Positions 49,505 through 60,372 are shown, counted from the first letter of the stretch. The stretch is DNA of 64,000 nucleotides from Mycobacterium lepromatosis (GCF_000975265.2 NZ_CP083405.1:1798001-1862000); one strand, 5' to 3'. Program-made: numbers and translations. The notes: generated by a model not told the origin, from the letters alone.

Positions 49505-52430
49505 AGCGGGTTGGGGTGATCACTAGTTACTAGGACCCGGATAGCTGACTTCGATGGGCCCGAACTGCGGTCACGGCTGCCGGAGCGAGCGGGGGCGGTG
49601 GGGCCAAATCGTAGAACGAGTTTGTTTGGTCATCAGGGTCACGTTTAGCCATCTCTATGTGGTTCTCTGGGGACCCATCGCGACCTGAACAGGTGCTTGA
49701 GGTGAATGGCGTCGGTATGTCACACGTTGAGATGCGGTTTATGGCGAGCTAGGCGGTCGCGCAACGTCGGTGCCTGGGCGGTCATGGCGCGCGATTCGAG
49801 CAGCTTCAGGTGCGCGTCGCACAACAGGTCGAGGAAGTGCTGGATGTCGGAAGCGACCGGGTGAACACGAGGGTACGAGTGGTAAGTTAAGTAATGTCGA
49901 GATCACAACGGGGTCGTCGGGCAGGCTCTTGTTTTCTCGGCCGTGAGCCACTGCACCCTGACGGTTTCGGGAAAGCTGGTATTCGCCGATAATGCCGGTG
50001 GCCAGCACATAGTGGTGAGCAACGATTTGCAGCGCGCGCCGGCAGCGGTTGGCGATTATCTTGGTGACGGCTCGGTAGGTGCGTTGGTGAGCTATGCTGG
50101 GCTTGTCGGGGTACTTCAGCGTTCAGTACCAGGCAGTAGCCTGCTCGAACACAGGCGAGCACGCCCACCAGTCAGTAGTACATACGTTCAGCATTGACAA
50201 GACAGCTTCGTTGACGACATCGCTGGGGAACTCGCCACCGTCGGTGGTTGCTATCGCAACGAGAGTGGTTGGGGTCCAACGCAGCCGGGGCGGCGCACTT
50301 CCTTGTGCCGCACTGAAGGGTACTGAGATAAGAGCTGTTCGACAACAAGCATTGTTGACTGAGCGCAGGCCGTACGGCAATGGTCGTCCGAACGCAATGT
50401 GTGTCACCACTTCGTCATAGGTAATAATAGTTCCGATCTCGGTGACACTAACAGTGGGATTCTCTGTGACGATGATCCGTAGCTGGGTGATTATGCTCGA
50501 CTTTTCGAGCAGGACTTGCATCGGCCATAAGAGCGAGGATAAGTAGGGTCGGTGCCGATGATTTTACATGACTGGAACGCAGCCGTCGGCGAAGTCGCAT
50601 ACAACTGTCAACAGCTTGAGTCGCCATCGACGTTGCTGCAGCCGCCACAAGATCGTTTAAGCTAGCTGGCGGCCGGGGCTTTTCAGGATATTGGCTGAGC
50701 GGAGGGCAGCTGGCGTATTGTTCGCTGCGCCGCGGAGTAAGTATGTGCTATGTGCCCAGGCGAGCCGATGGTAAATCGTGAACGGCAGATCTTCGCGGGC
50801 TACGCTAATAGCCGTCAGGCGTGATGGGGCGGCTTCGCTGATCGTGTGCGACAACGTCACGTTGGGTTCGTGGTGTGGTCTGCTGCTGGTAAAGGACACA
50901 TCAATTGTTGGTGAGGTAAGCGTGGCCGCGGATCAGTAGAAGCCATCTCAGGTATCGACCCGGGCGATCTGCAGGTGGCTTCCGGCCCGGTGAGTCATCT
51001 CGATCAAGTTGACACTATCCGAGTTGGCGACACCACTGATCGGCACTTCGAACAACGTTGACCCCCGCGCATCGGTGGTCACGGTGTGACGCTTCATGAT
51101 CTCTTATAGGGTGCGCGGACATCTGCGTGGTAGCATGGTGCCTGAGGTCAATCCTGTGGTGTCTATCGAAAGCATCTGTGGTCATCAACCATTGCTGACT
51201 GCGATATTGACCCGGAAGGTGGTTTATGGCACCCAGGTTTTGGCAGCCGATTGGTAACGTGATGGCGCTTATGCGGTCGATCTTGGCGCTCAGGTGGAAA
51301 GCGCTTTCCGCCGGGTGAAGTTATGTTGCGATACCCTAAGGTAGGGTGGACTCGATATCCGTTTTGGTCGTGGTTAATAAATCGGGTGTGACGTTCTCGC
51401 AATGCCGATTATCTATGGATTCCATGGCAGCGGAGACTTGGGCCGCGCGGTAGATGGTTACTTTTCCTTGACTGACCAACAAGGTTGGTGGAGGTGGGTC
51501 GCCCGGTTTGCATGGCGGGAATTCCGAGATCGTCGAGTTAGGTTAAGTTGGCGACTCTGGTGACGCCAGCCGTTTTCAGCAGAGGTTGAACGGCCAGCCC
51601 GGTCTGCTTGGGGAGGTTATGCTGTGTCCGATCAGTGGCCAAGTATCGTGGAAGTCGCTATTGCCCAATACACCTGCTGGCCAGTTTGACCAATTTGGCC
51701 TCATTGGCTTCGTGGTGTCGAGTCGGTAGAATTTTGACCTAGTAACTTAAACTAAACCGAGTTGGCGTTGGCGCGTTAGAGGATTACGGAGTTGCTCCCG
51801 GCGCTTAATCTTTGGTCGTGGAGAGGTGCTTCAGCGGGGGCATCTGGAATTGGGGTAAAAGGCTATGGGACCCCCGCTGGGGTCTATATATCAACTAATG
51901 AGGTGTTCGCAGTATCGAACTCGCATTATAGAATGTGGTCGATGCCTCCAATCCCTATCCCGCGACACATAAGCGGGATAAAGATCCTGCCGATTTCTTT
52001 CTCAAGGCATAGTTTTCAGGGTTTACTCTGGTTTGCCGGCCCACGAATTGTTGGGGTACGGGAGGAAATGCGAGTTCCTCATCGAGGGGATCACATTATC
52101 ATCCGATTGATGAAAACCCTGCCCGGGTTCCCGCATACGCCCACGGACGTCCGTCCTGCAATTGGTGACTGTACTGTCTTTTAGTGTGAACCGATAATAT
52201 TGTCGGCTCCATAATGGTTCAGTGTTAACAAGCGTAGTGCGGTACCAAAGCGCACTAGTGTGCAATAATTTAATCTTGCTGTGTTGTATAGTGGAGCCCA
52301 TGTCAATCACTGATTTTATGTGCTTTTGCGTTACATAGGTAAACCGCTAATCCTTTATAGGATGCAAATGTAAATGATTCTAACGAAATCAGATTAACCA
52401 CAGCGGAACTGCCGGTGCTCAGCCGAAAGT
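49505..52430. other. Eroded interval after tyrS
   Basis: No intact gene. In M. tuberculosis only a short lipoprotein gene (lprJ) separates tyrS from the TPR protein gene, so about 2.5 kb here is additional or unrecognised. Apart from the minus-strand remnant listed separately, a minus fragment near 50950-51105 (KRHTVTTDARGSTLFEVPIS) looks coding-derived. A plus frame of 130 codons at 51792-52184 has no family features and is probably chance. Confidence 0.4.
49735..50521 (-). pseudogene. Unidentified pseudogene
   Basis: The minus strand carries consecutive coding-like pieces in shifting frames: ATTDGGEFPSDVVNEAVLSM, AHQRTYRAVTKIIANRCRRA, LATGIIGEYQLSRNRQG, and DIQHFLDLLCDAHLKLLESR followed by TLRDRLARHKPHLNV and a stop near 49729. 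The run is too coherent to be chance, but I cannot name the protein. Confidence 0.45.
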
Positions 52431-52499
52431 CCGGCCCGAGGCGTGTGCACAGTGGTGGCAACATGCGTAATCGTGGAGCCCTTGCACATAATCTCTAGA

Positions 52500-53214
52500 G
52501 CGAAATCTCAGAAGGGTTTTGAGGTGGACTATACGAATGGTCGCCGACAGGCATGGTCGCAGCGGTGCGCGACGACCGTGCTCGGAATCCGGCGACGCGC
52601 AGCGGGGCAGGCCGCCGCCGAGTGGGAGGCTTCCTGGTCAGACCCGAATCGTACGTGTTCAGTCCAGCCGCAAGGCACTGCCCCCCGGCGGTGATCAGGA
52701 AGGCGCCCTAAGCCACGCCCGCTGCTCGAGCCCGCGCCAGCAGGATCGCCGCTAGTTGCGAGGCCGTCGCAATAGCCTCCTACCAATGTGGCGGTTGGGC
52801 CCAGGTATTGGCCTGAGTTGCACACTGCCCGCAGAATGGGCAGCAAGTCTGCTGTTGCTTGCGTTGATCGCTGATGGTGAAACGTGGACTTGGCCGTCCG
52901 CAGTAGGCGATCGAGTTAGCTCGGGACCCGACACCGCCCAGTTTAGTGAGGATGGCGCTGACGAGTTGCATATCGTCGTCGCTGGTGCGTGAGCCGGTCT
53001 TGGGTAGCTTGAGCAAGCGCCGACGGTGTGGTGCATTTTGCAGCTGGACCCAAGCCGTGTCGTCACCATGGCTGCGCGGTCGTTCTACGCTTACGCCGAC
53101 ACGCTGTTAGAGCTCGGTCGCAGCGACGAAGCGATGTACTGGTTCCTGTTGTCCGCAGTAATGGCTGTGGAAGATGTCACCGAAGTCGAAGATCGGGTAA
53201 GCGAGCTGGGTTAA
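52500..53214 (+). pseudogene. TPR-repeat protein pseudogene (Rv1691 position)
   Basis: The last exon-like frame, 53026-53214, reads RSFYAYADTLLELGRSDEAM and then YWFLLSAVMAVEDVTEVEDR, a tetratricopeptide pair ending in VSELG and a stop. Upstream pieces (AIELARDP near 52911-52934, DGADELHIVVAGA near 52954-52992) continue the family in other frames. The gene equals Rv1691, between lprJ and the HAD phosphatase. Confidence 0.75.
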
Positions 53215-53264
53215 AGCGACCAGCTGGTGGACATGATAAATAATGATGAAGTATTACGCAGGAA

Positions 53265-54240
53265 AATGGCTCTTTGCTGATAGATGAGGCTTGGACAGCA
53301 CGATTTTTCTCGGCTGTCAACTCCCCCCGCCGGTGCGGTGTAGTCGTTAGGTGGAGCCTCGAGTCGCACGCTGTTTGTCACTAACAATTCATACCTTAGC
53401 CCTGATGATGTTGCGGCGCACTTGCGCGAACTCGACTGCACCACCATCGGTGAAGCCGCAGTGGCCAATGACCAGATTGTGGCCCACCTGCTAGCCTAGG
53501 AGTTGCTGTCGGGTTCGCCGGTGCTAATCGTGGGCATCGAGTCGCTGGCCAATGAAATTTGTCGCCGTCGGGCTGCGTGCTCTCCGACCGTGGGAAGGAC
53601 AAGCCTGTCATCGTTGTCCACGGAACTCGCCCTACCACCGGTTGGCCCGATCTTGCTGAGGCAGCGTTGGCCATCCGGGTCGATGCCCGATGTGTGGCAG
53701 GCCTGATACGTGGCAGCAAACATCGGCTACCCTCCTCTGCCCACCTAGCGAAGCTTGCTGCCCGGTAGCGGCTCCATGGTGGCCGTCCTGAGAACGGCCA
53801 CCGGTGTACAGTCCCGGGTGACAAGCAAGCCGGCACCCAGGCTGCTGACGGATGCGTTGGCACCGAAGCGATTTCCGTGCCCCCTTGGTGGTCGGCGACA
53901 AGTTGGATACCGACATCGAGGGCGTTAACGCCGCGGAGCTTCCCGGTCTGATAGTGCTCACCGGAGTGAACCACTCGGCGACGTAATATACGCTAAGTTG
54001 GTTCAAAGGCTTCATAGGCCACGACTTACGTTCGCTGTGCGAGTTTTGCGAATTGCCTCGCGGTGAGGCCGTGCTCGGCATGCCGTGTCGACCGATATCG
54101 ACGATGGGCCGGTAACGGTCAGCAGCAATGGCAACCGTCGGGGATATGGACAGGTACTTCACGGTTCACGTCACCGTCAGCGCGTTACGGGATGCGCAGT
54201 TGAAGATGATGGCCGTTGCGCATCGCAGTCGGTAACGACC
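53265..54240 (+). pseudogene. HAD-superfamily phosphatase pseudogene (Rv1692 position)
   Basis: Fragments follow the NagD/AraL-type HAD family: LFVTNNSYLSPDDVAAHLRE (about 53368-53428), GSPVLIVGIESLANEI (about 53515-53562), TTGWPDLAEAALAIR, LLPGSGSMVAVLRTATGV (about 53756-53810), GDKLDTDIEGVNAAELPGL (about 53893-53950) and YIGHDLRS. Frameshifts and stops occur between nearly every pair. The place before the small conserved ORF and tlyA equals Rv1692. Confidence 0.8.
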
Positions 54241-54310
54241 GGGCCCGCGACGCGCTGCATCGCTGGTCCCCTGTGCAGCACGATTAGCCGGTTACTAGCG
54301 TAGGAACGCA

Positions 54311-54496
54311 ATGACTATCGATCCTGATCAGATTCGCGCCGAAATCGATGTCCTGCTTGCCCAGCTGCCTGACTTCGCCGACTTAGAAGCTTCGGTAAGC
54401 GGGCTATCTCTTGCCCAGCTCGAAGAGATAGCGCTCCGTTTTTCCGAGGTGCATTCCGTGCTGTTGCAGGCCCTGGAGTCGGTGGAGAAAGGTTGA
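54311..54496 (+). CDS. Small conserved protein upstream of tlyA (Rv1693-like)
   Basis: A 61-residue acidic, helical protein. It starts TIDPDQIRAEIDVLLAQLPD and ends in an amphipathic helix (FSEVHSVLLQALESVEKG). It corresponds to the small ORF Rv1693 of M. tuberculosis, and no function is known to me. The ATG follows an AGGAACGC ribosome-binding region, and the stop lies 7 bp before the tlyA GTG, so it heads the tlyA-nadK-recN operon. It is intact although the three genes before it are all dead, which argues that it or the translation start region is under selection. Confidence 0.82.
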   Translation: MTIDPDQIRAEIDVLLAQLPDFADLEASVSGLSLAQLEEIALRFSEVHSVLLQALESVEKG

Positions 54497-54503
54497 GTGC
54501 GTC

Positions 54504-55313
54504 GTGGTCCGGCGTGTCCGCGTTGACGTCGAGTTGGTTCGACGTGGTCTCGCGCGGTCCCGTCAGCAGGCCGCGAAATTGATAAGCGCCGGCAAGGTGA
54601 GCATCGACGGTTTGCCGGTAGTCAAGCCTAGCACCGTCGTGACCATGACCGCGGTCCTGACCGTCGCGGACGATGGTGAGCGTAGTTGGGTGTCGCGCGG
54701 AGCGCACAAACTTATGGGTGCGCTGGACACTTTCGGGATCCCGGTCGCGGGGCGTTGCTGCCTTGACGCTGGCGCGTCTACGGGTGGATTTACTGAAGTT
54801 CTGCTGGATCGCGGGGCCGCCGAGGTGGTAGCTGTGGATGTGGGGTACGGTCAGCTGGCCTGGTCGGTGCGCTGCGATCCGCGCGTGATCGTTATCGAAC
54901 GGACCAACGTGCACGACTTGTCACCCGAACTGATTGGCGGGCCGGTTGATTTGGTGGTGGCCGACCTGTCGTTCATTTCATTAGCCACTGTCTTGCCGAC
55001 GTTGGCTGGCTGCGCATTACCGAGCGCGGATATCGTGCCTATGGTGAAACCTCAGTTTGAGGTGGGCAAGGGCCAGGTGGGTCCCGGTGGGGTGGTTCGC
55101 GACCTGCGGCTTCGTGCCGATTCAGTGTTGGCCGTCGCGCATCGCGCTACAGAGTGCGGATGGCGCACCATGGATGTAACTGCCAGCCAGCTTCCGGGTC
55201 TGTCGGGCAACGTTGAATATTTCCTGTGGCTACGCGCTCAGACCGATCGGGGGCTTTCAACTGATAGGCTGGAGGAAGCCGTGCAACGTGCCATCGCAGA
55301 AGGCCCGCAGTGA
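54504..55313 (+). CDS. tlyA: 16S/23S rRNA 2'-O-methyltransferase TlyA
   Basis: A 269-residue protein with an N-terminal S4-like RNA-binding domain ([20 protein letters not shown]) and an RrmJ-fold SAM domain ([20 protein letters not shown], then [17 protein letters not shown] and [15 protein letters not shown]). In mycobacteria TlyA methylates C1409 of 16S and C1920 of 23S rRNA, and its loss gives capreomycin resistance. The start is GTG at 54504 ([11 protein letters not shown]), with conservation from the first codons. The stop overlaps the nadK GTG (GTGA). Confidence 0.96.
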   Translation: MVRRVRVDVELVRRGLARSRQQAAKLISAGKVSIDGLPVVKPSTVVTMTAVLTVADDGERSWVSRGAHKLMGALDTFGIPVAGRCCLDAGASTGGFTEVLLDRGAAEVVAVDVGYGQLAWSVRCDPRVIVIERTNVHDLSPELIGGPVDLVVADLSFISLATVLPTLAGCALPSADIVPMVKPQFEVGKGQVGPGGVVRDLRLRADSVLAVAHRATECGWRTMDVTASQLPGLSGNVEYFLWLRAQTDRGLSTDRLEEAVQRAIAEGPQ

Positions 55314-56245
55314 CTCGTCACAAAGCGGCGCAACGGACTGTGCTGCTGGTCGTCCACACCGGACGTGACGAAGCAACCGAGACGGCTCGGCGTGTAAAAA
55401 AAGTTTTGGGTGACAATGGAATTGCACTTCGGGTGTTATCTGCTGAGGCGGTCGATAGGGGATCGCTGCATCTTGCTTTCGACGATATGCGTGCAATGGG
55501 TGTTGATATCGAGGTGGTCGATGCTGACCCGCACGTTGCCCAGGGCTGCGAACTGGTGCTGGTGCTCGGTGGTGATGGCACCTTTTTACGTGCCGCTGAG
55601 CTGGCTCGCACCGCCCGCATCCCCGTGCTGGGTGTCAACCTGGGCCGGATCGGCTTTTTGGCGGAGGCCGAAGCGGAGGCTATTGATATTGTGCTGGAGC
55701 ACGTCATCGCGAGGGGCTACCGCGTGGAGGAGCGCTTGACGCTCGACATCGTGGTACGCCAAGGTGGGAGCATCATCGATCAGGGGTGGGCACTTAACGA
55801 AGCCAGTTTGGAAAAGGGTCCGCGGCTGGGCGTGCTCGGGGTGGTCGTCGAAATCGAAGGCCGGCCGGTGTCGACGTTCGGCTGCGACGGGGTGTTGGTA
55901 TCGACCCCCACGGGATCCACCGCCTATGCTTTCTCGGCAGGTGGTCCGGTGCTGTGGCCAGATCTCGAAGCGATCCTGGTAGTACCCAACAACGCTCATG
56001 CGCTGTTCGGCAGGCCGATGGTTACCAGCCCCGATGCTGCCGTGGCAATTGAGCTAGAGGCTAACGGCAATGACGCACTGGTGTTCTGCGACGGTCGCCG
56101 CGAAATGCTGATACCGGCCGGTGGACGGCTCGAGGTGACTCGCTGTACCACACCAGTGAAATGGGCGCTCCTGGATAGCGCGCCGTTCACTGACCGCTTG
56201 GTCCGCAAATTCCGGTTGCCTGTGACTGGTTGGCGCGGGAAGTGA
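55310..56245 (+). CDS. nadK: NAD kinase NadK (PpnK)
   Basis: A 311-residue enzyme that phosphorylates NAD to NADP using ATP or polyphosphate. Family signatures are intact: the [11 protein letters not shown] motif at about residues 87-97, [12 protein letters not shown], the NEASLEKGP segment and [20 protein letters not shown]. It starts at GTG 55310, coupled with tlyA by a 4-bp overlap. The next gene, recN, begins 23 bp after the stop. It corresponds to Rv1695. Confidence 0.96.
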   Translation: MTRHKAAQRTVLLVVHTGRDEATETARRVKKVLGDNGIALRVLSAEAVDRGSLHLAFDDMRAMGVDIEVVDADPHVAQGCELVLVLGGDGTFLRAAELARTARIPVLGVNLGRIGFLAEAEAEAIDIVLEHVIARGYRVEERLTLDIVVRQGGSIIDQGWALNEASLEKGPRLGVLGVVVEIEGRPVSTFGCDGVLVSTPTGSTAYAFSAGGPVLWPDLEAILVVPNNAHALFGRPMVTSPDAAVAIELEANGNDALVFCDGRREMLIPAGGRLEVTRCTTPVKWALLDSAPFTDRLVRKFRLPVTGWRGK

Positions 56246-56268
56246 TGGCGTTACCTGGTGCGCACTGA

Positions 56269-58032
56269 ATGCTGACGGAAATACGAATCGAGTCATTGGG
56301 CGCTATCAGCGTTGCGACCGCTGAGTTCGATCGGGGCCTTACTGTGCTGACCGGCGAGACCGGTACTGGCAAGACCATGGTGGTGACCGGGTTGCATCTA
56401 CTTGGCGGGGCTCGCGCCGACGCAAGCCGTGTCCGATCAGGAGCTAACCGTGCGGTTGTTGAAGGCCGGTTCACGACGACTGACCTAGACGATGTTGTGG
56501 TCGCGCAGCTTGATGGGATGCTTGACGCGTTGGGAGCAGAGCGCGATGAGGATGGCAGCGTGATCGCGCTGCGCTCGGTCAGCCGAGACGGGCCTTCTCG
56601 CGCCTATCTCGGTGGTCGCAACGTGCCGGCCAAGTCACTGAGCGGTTTTACCACTGAGCTGCTTGCCCTGCACGGGCAAAACGATCAACTGCGGTTGATG
56701 CGGCCCGAGGAGCAACGCGCCGCGCTAGACCGTTACGCGGCTGCAGGCCCCAGTCGTGAGCGCTACCGTGAGCTGCGTGATGCCTGGTTGTTGGCGCGGC
56801 GCGACCTGATCGATCGCCGCAATCGGATTCGGGAACTTGCCCAAGAGGCGGATCGGCTGAAATTCGCGCTGAGCGAGATCGATAGTGTCGATCCGCAGCC
56901 AGGCGAGGACAACGCGTTGGTCGCTGACATCGTTCGGCTTTCCGAATTAGATATGCTGCGCGAAGTCGCGGTTAATGCGCGCGCGGCGCTGTTCGGGGCG
57001 CTTGACGATGTGGACGTGTCAGGCTCGAATGCTGTTGACCGTCTGGGGCAGGCGAAAGCTGCGCTGGAATCGACCGATGACGCAACGTTGCGGGCGTTCG
57101 CCGACCAAATCGGCGAGGCACTGACGGTGGCTGTCGACGTGGGTCGTCAGCTCGGCGACTATCTGGAGGAACTGCCGGTCGATGCTAGTGCACTGGAGTC
57201 CAAGCTGGTCCGTCAAGCCCAACTGCGCACACTGACCCGCAAGTATGCCGCGAATATCGACGGGGTGTTGCAGTGGGCAAGCGAGTCACGCGAACGGCTG
57301 GAGCAACTTGACGTTTCCTCTGACAAGTTGGCCGGTATCCAATCTCGTGTCGATGAGTTGGAAAGTGAATTATCGCAAGCCGCAGTCGATCTCGGCAAGC
57401 TTCGACGTGATGCAGCCTTTAGACTGGCCAAAGAAGTGACCGCGGAGCTGTCTGCCTTGGCTATGGTCGATGCGGAATTCACCATTAGCGTGACTACCGA
57501 TCTCATACCGTTTGCTGACTATAATAGTTCCGCCACCGTCACGCTGCCCTCGGGCGGAGTGGCTCGGGCCGGCGCCGACGGTGTCGACCAGGTCGAGTTT
57601 GGCTTTGCTGCGCATCGCGGTATGACGGTGCTGCCGCTGGCGAAGAGCGCCTCTGGCGGCGAGCTTTCTCGAGTGATGCTCGCTCTAGAGGTAGTGTTAG
57701 CTACTTCGGCGGCGGGCACCACGATGGTGTTCGATGAGGTTGATTCCGGCGTTGGCGGCTGGGCCGCGGTGCAGATCGGACGTCGGTTAGCGCGGCTGGC
57801 CCGCACCCACCAGGTTATTGTGGTGACACATTTGCCACAGGTCGCCGCCTACGCTGATGTGCATCTGGTGGTGCACAGTGCCGGGCCCGACGGCGCCAGC
57901 GACGTACGTCGTCTGGCTAGCGACGATAGGGTGGCCGAGTTGGCGCGGATGCTGGCGGGGCTTGGTGAGTCCGATAGTGGCCGCGCACACGCCCGTGAAT
58001 TGCTCGATGCCGCGCAGAACGATAAGAACTAA
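56269..58032 (+). CDS. recN: DNA repair ATPase RecN
   Basis: A 587-residue SMC-like protein of double-strand-break repair. Walker A GETGTGKT lies near residues 29-36, a long coiled-coil middle spans about 150-390, the signature SASGGELSRVMLALE precedes Walker B (TMVFDEVDSGVGG), and the D/H-loop region reads VIVVTHLPQVAAYADVH. The ATG at 56269 is followed by LTEIRIESLGAISVA, the standard RecN start. It belongs to the operon after nadK. No LexA-type palindrome was seen directly upstream, so expression probably follows the operon promoter. Confidence 0.95.
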   Translation: MLTEIRIESLGAISVATAEFDRGLTVLTGETGTGKTMVVTGLHLLGGARADASRVRSGANRAVVEGRFTTTDLDDVVVAQLDGMLDALGAERDEDGSVIALRSVSRDGPSRAYLGGRNVPAKSLSGFTTELLALHGQNDQLRLMRPEEQRAALDRYAAAGPSRERYRELRDAWLLARRDLIDRRNRIRELAQEADRLKFALSEIDSVDPQPGEDNALVADIVRLSELDMLREVAVNARAALFGALDDVDVSGSNAVDRLGQAKAALESTDDATLRAFADQIGEALTVAVDVGRQLGDYLEELPVDASALESKLVRQAQLRTLTRKYAANIDGVLQWASESRERLEQLDVSSDKLAGIQSRVDELESELSQAAVDLGKLRRDAAFRLAKEVTAELSALAMVDAEFTISVTTDLIPFADYNSSATVTLPSGGVARAGADGVDQVEFGFAAHRGMTVLPLAKSASGGELSRVMLALEVVLATSAAGTTMVFDEVDSGVGGWAAVQIGRRLARLARTHQVIVVTHLPQVAAYADVHLVVHSAGPDGASDVRRLASDDRVAELARMLAGLGESDSGRAHARELLDAAQNDKN

Positions 58033-58215
58033 CCTGTGCATGCTGCTGCGAGCGATCGTGTCCGCAAGTCGACGCTCCGCAAAACCTGTACATCTGCAGA
58101 GGTTCGTGCGATCAAGTCGGTACAATCTGTTACAGATGTGACTGCAGAAACTAATGATATTAGAGTTACGGCGCGTCTCCTAGGTCCAGCCGCATTTGAC
58201 AGCCAAAATTGCCCT

Positions 58216-59397
58216 ATGAGGATGTCAGCGTTGCTTTCCCGCAATACCTCCCGGCCGGGGCTGGTTGGGACCGCTCGAGTTGACCGGAATATCGACCGAT
58301 TGCTACGTAGAGTCTGCCCCGGCGACATTGCGGTTCTCGACGTCTTGGATCTGGATCGGATCACAGCTGATGCGTTGGTGGAGGCCGATATCGCGGCCGT
58401 CGTTAACGCATCGTCGTCAGTCTCGGGCCGTTACCCGAATCTGGGTCCGGAGGTTTTGGTCAATAACGGGGTCAAGCTTATCGATGAAACTGGACCGGAA
58501 GTCTTCAAAAAAATCAGGGACGGTGCCAAGGTTCGCCTTCACGAAGGCGGCGTGTACTCTGGCGACCGCCGGCTGATCTGCGGCACTGAGCGCACCGACC
58601 ATGACATTGCCGATCTGATGCGGGAGGCCAAAAGCGGGCTAGCCACCCACTTGGAAGCCTTCGCCGGCAACACCATTGAATTTATCAAAAGCGAAAGCCC
58701 TTTGTTGATTGACGGCATCGGCATCCCCGACGTCGACGTCGACCTGCACCGTCGGCATGTGGTAATAGTTGCTGACGAGCCTAGTGCCGCCGATGATCTG
58801 AAGTCCCTCAAGCCATTCATCAAGGAGTATCGTCCGGTACTGGTTGGCGTCAGCGGCGGTGCGGATGTGTTGCGAAAGGCCGGTTATCGTCCCCAACTCA
58901 TCGTCGGTGACCCTGAGCGGATCAGCACCGAAGCACTTAGGTGCGGTGCTCACGTGGTGTTACCCGCTGACGCTGACGGTTACGCGCCTGGTCTGGAACG
59001 AATTCAGGATCTCGGGGTCGGGGCAATGACGTTTCCAGCCGCTGGCTCGGCCACCGATTTGGCACTACTGCTGGCCGATCATCATGGCGCGGCGCTGCTG
59101 GTCACGGCCGGACACACTGCCAATATCGAGACGTTCTTCGACCGAACACGTACGCAGAGTAACCCATCGACCTTCCTTACTAGGCTGCGGGTGGGGGAGA
59201 AACTAGTGGACGCCAAAGCAGTCGCCACCCTCTACCGCAACCATATTTCGGTTGGCGCCGTTGCTTTGCTGGCGTTGATCATGTTGATCGCGGTCATTGC
59301 CGCGCTGTGGGCATCACGCACTGATGGTGTGGTGCTGCAAGGGGTTATCGACTACTGGAACCGCTTTTCCCTTTGGATACAGCGCCTGGTCACCTAA
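58216..59397 (+). CDS. SteA-like cytokinetic/envelope protein (Rv1697-like)
   Basis: A 393-residue actinobacterial protein with a thiamin-pyrophosphokinase-like central fold (GYRPQLIVGDPERISTEALR). A single C-terminal membrane helix (VGAVALLALIMLIAVIAALW) is followed by a short tail. It is homologous to SteA of Corynebacterium, which together with SteB controls cell separation. The ATG at 58216 (MRMSALLSRNTSRPG) gives exactly the M. tuberculosis length; the open frame back to 58036 is unconserved. The roughly 180-bp spacer after recN may contain a promoter. Translation is followed after 21 bp by the MctB/SteB-like gene, so the pair is co-expressed. Confidence 0.9.
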   Translation: MRMSALLSRNTSRPGLVGTARVDRNIDRLLRRVCPGDIAVLDVLDLDRITADALVEADIAAVVNASSSVSGRYPNLGPEVLVNNGVKLIDETGPEVFKKIRDGAKVRLHEGGVYSGDRRLICGTERTDHDIADLMREAKSGLATHLEAFAGNTIEFIKSESPLLIDGIGIPDVDVDLHRRHVVIVADEPSAADDLKSLKPFIKEYRPVLVGVSGGADVLRKAGYRPQLIVGDPERISTEALRCGAHVVLPADADGYAPGLERIQDLGVGAMTFPAAGSATDLALLLADHHGAALLVTAGHTANIETFFDRTRTQSNPSTFLTRLRVGEKLVDAKAVATLYRNHISVGAVALLALIMLIAVIAALWASRTDGVVLQGVIDYWNRFSLWIQRLVT

Positions 59398-59418
59398 TTT
59401 CCCGAGGGATGTACACCC

Positions 59419-60372
59419 ATGATCTCGTTACGCCAACATGCGTTCTCGCTTGCTGCAGTCTTCTTGGCGTTGGCTGTGGGAGTTGTACTGGGTTCCGGCT
59501 TTTTGTCAGACACTTTGTTGTCCAGCCTGCGTGACGAGAAACGGAACTTATACACGCAAATCAGCGGGCTCAACGACCAGAAGAACATACTGAACGAGAA
59601 AGTGAGTGCAGCAAATAATTTCGATAACCAGCTGCTAGGTAGGATTGTGCACGATGCGCTTGGGGGCACGTCGGTGGTGCTCTTCCGCACGCCAGATGCA
59701 AAAGATGACGATGTCGTTGCGGTGTCGAAAATCGTGGTCCAGGCCGGAGGGACGGTCATCGGAACGGTGTCGCTGACTCAGGAATTTGTCGATGCCAACT
59801 CTGCGGAAAAACTTCGCACCGTGGTTAATTCGTCAATCCTACCCGCCGGTGCGCAGTTGAGCACCAAGCTCATCGATCAAGGTTCGCAGGCTGGCGACCT
59901 GCTGGGGATCGCGTTGCTGATTAACGCTAACCCGGCCATCCCCGATGTCGGAGAAGCTCAGCGCGGTACCGTCCTGGTGGCACTGCGTGACACAGGCTTC
60001 ATCACCTACCAGACCTACCATCCAAATGATCACCTGGGAGCGGCGAACGCCGCGCTAGTCATTACCGGCGGTTCACTACCCCAAGATGCCGGCAATCAAG
60101 GGGTCAGCGTGGCCCGGTTTGCCGCCGCGCTAGCCCCGCATGGTTCTGGCACCTTGCTCGCTGGCCGGGACGGTTCAGCGACGGGAATCGCCGCCGTGGC
60201 GGTGGCACGCGCCGATGCTGGCATGGCCGCTGCGATCAGCACCGTCGATAATGTCGATGCCGAGCCTGGGCGGATCACCGCGATCCTGGGCCTGCACGAC
60301 TTGCTCAGTGGCGGTCATACCGGGCAGTACGGCATCGGCCACGGGGCTACCTCGATCACCGTGCCCCAGTAG
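59419..60372 (+). CDS. mctB: MctB/SteB-like membrane-anchored protein (Rv1698-like)
   Basis: A 317-residue protein with an N-terminal membrane helix (SLAAVFLALAVGVVLGSGFL), a coiled coil (LRDEKRNLYTQISGLNDQKN, about 35-62) and a secreted alpha/beta domain. In M. tuberculosis Rv1698 was reported as the channel MctB involved in copper homeostasis. In Corynebacterium the homologue SteB partners SteA in the cell envelope at division. The pairing with the SteA-like gene here supports the second role at least as strongly. No metal-binding cysteine motif is visible. It is followed by a 165-bp spacer before pyrG. Confidence 0.9.
   Translation: MISLRQHAFSLAAVFLALAVGVVLGSGFLSDTLLSSLRDEKRNLYTQISGLNDQKNILNEKVSAANNFDNQLLGRIVHDALGGTSVVLFRTPDAKDDDVVAVSKIVVQAGGTVIGTVSLTQEFVDANSAEKLRTVVNSSILPAGAQLSTKLIDQGSQAGDLLGIALLINANPAIPDVGEAQRGTVLVALRDTGFITYQTYHPNDHLGAANAALVITGGSLPQDAGNQGVSVARFAAALAPHGSGTLLAGRDGSATGIAAVAVARADAGMAAAISTVDNVDAEPGRITAILGLHDLLSGGHTGQYGIGHGATSITVPQ

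Noticed and set aside
51792..52184. 130-codon plus-strand open frame
   Set aside because: No family motif, no convincing ribosome-binding site, composition like the surrounding decayed DNA.
58036..58215. 60-codon N-terminal extension of the SteA-like gene
   Set aside because: Unconserved, Arg/Ser/Thr-rich, and the ATG at 58216 gives exactly the length of the M. tuberculosis protein.
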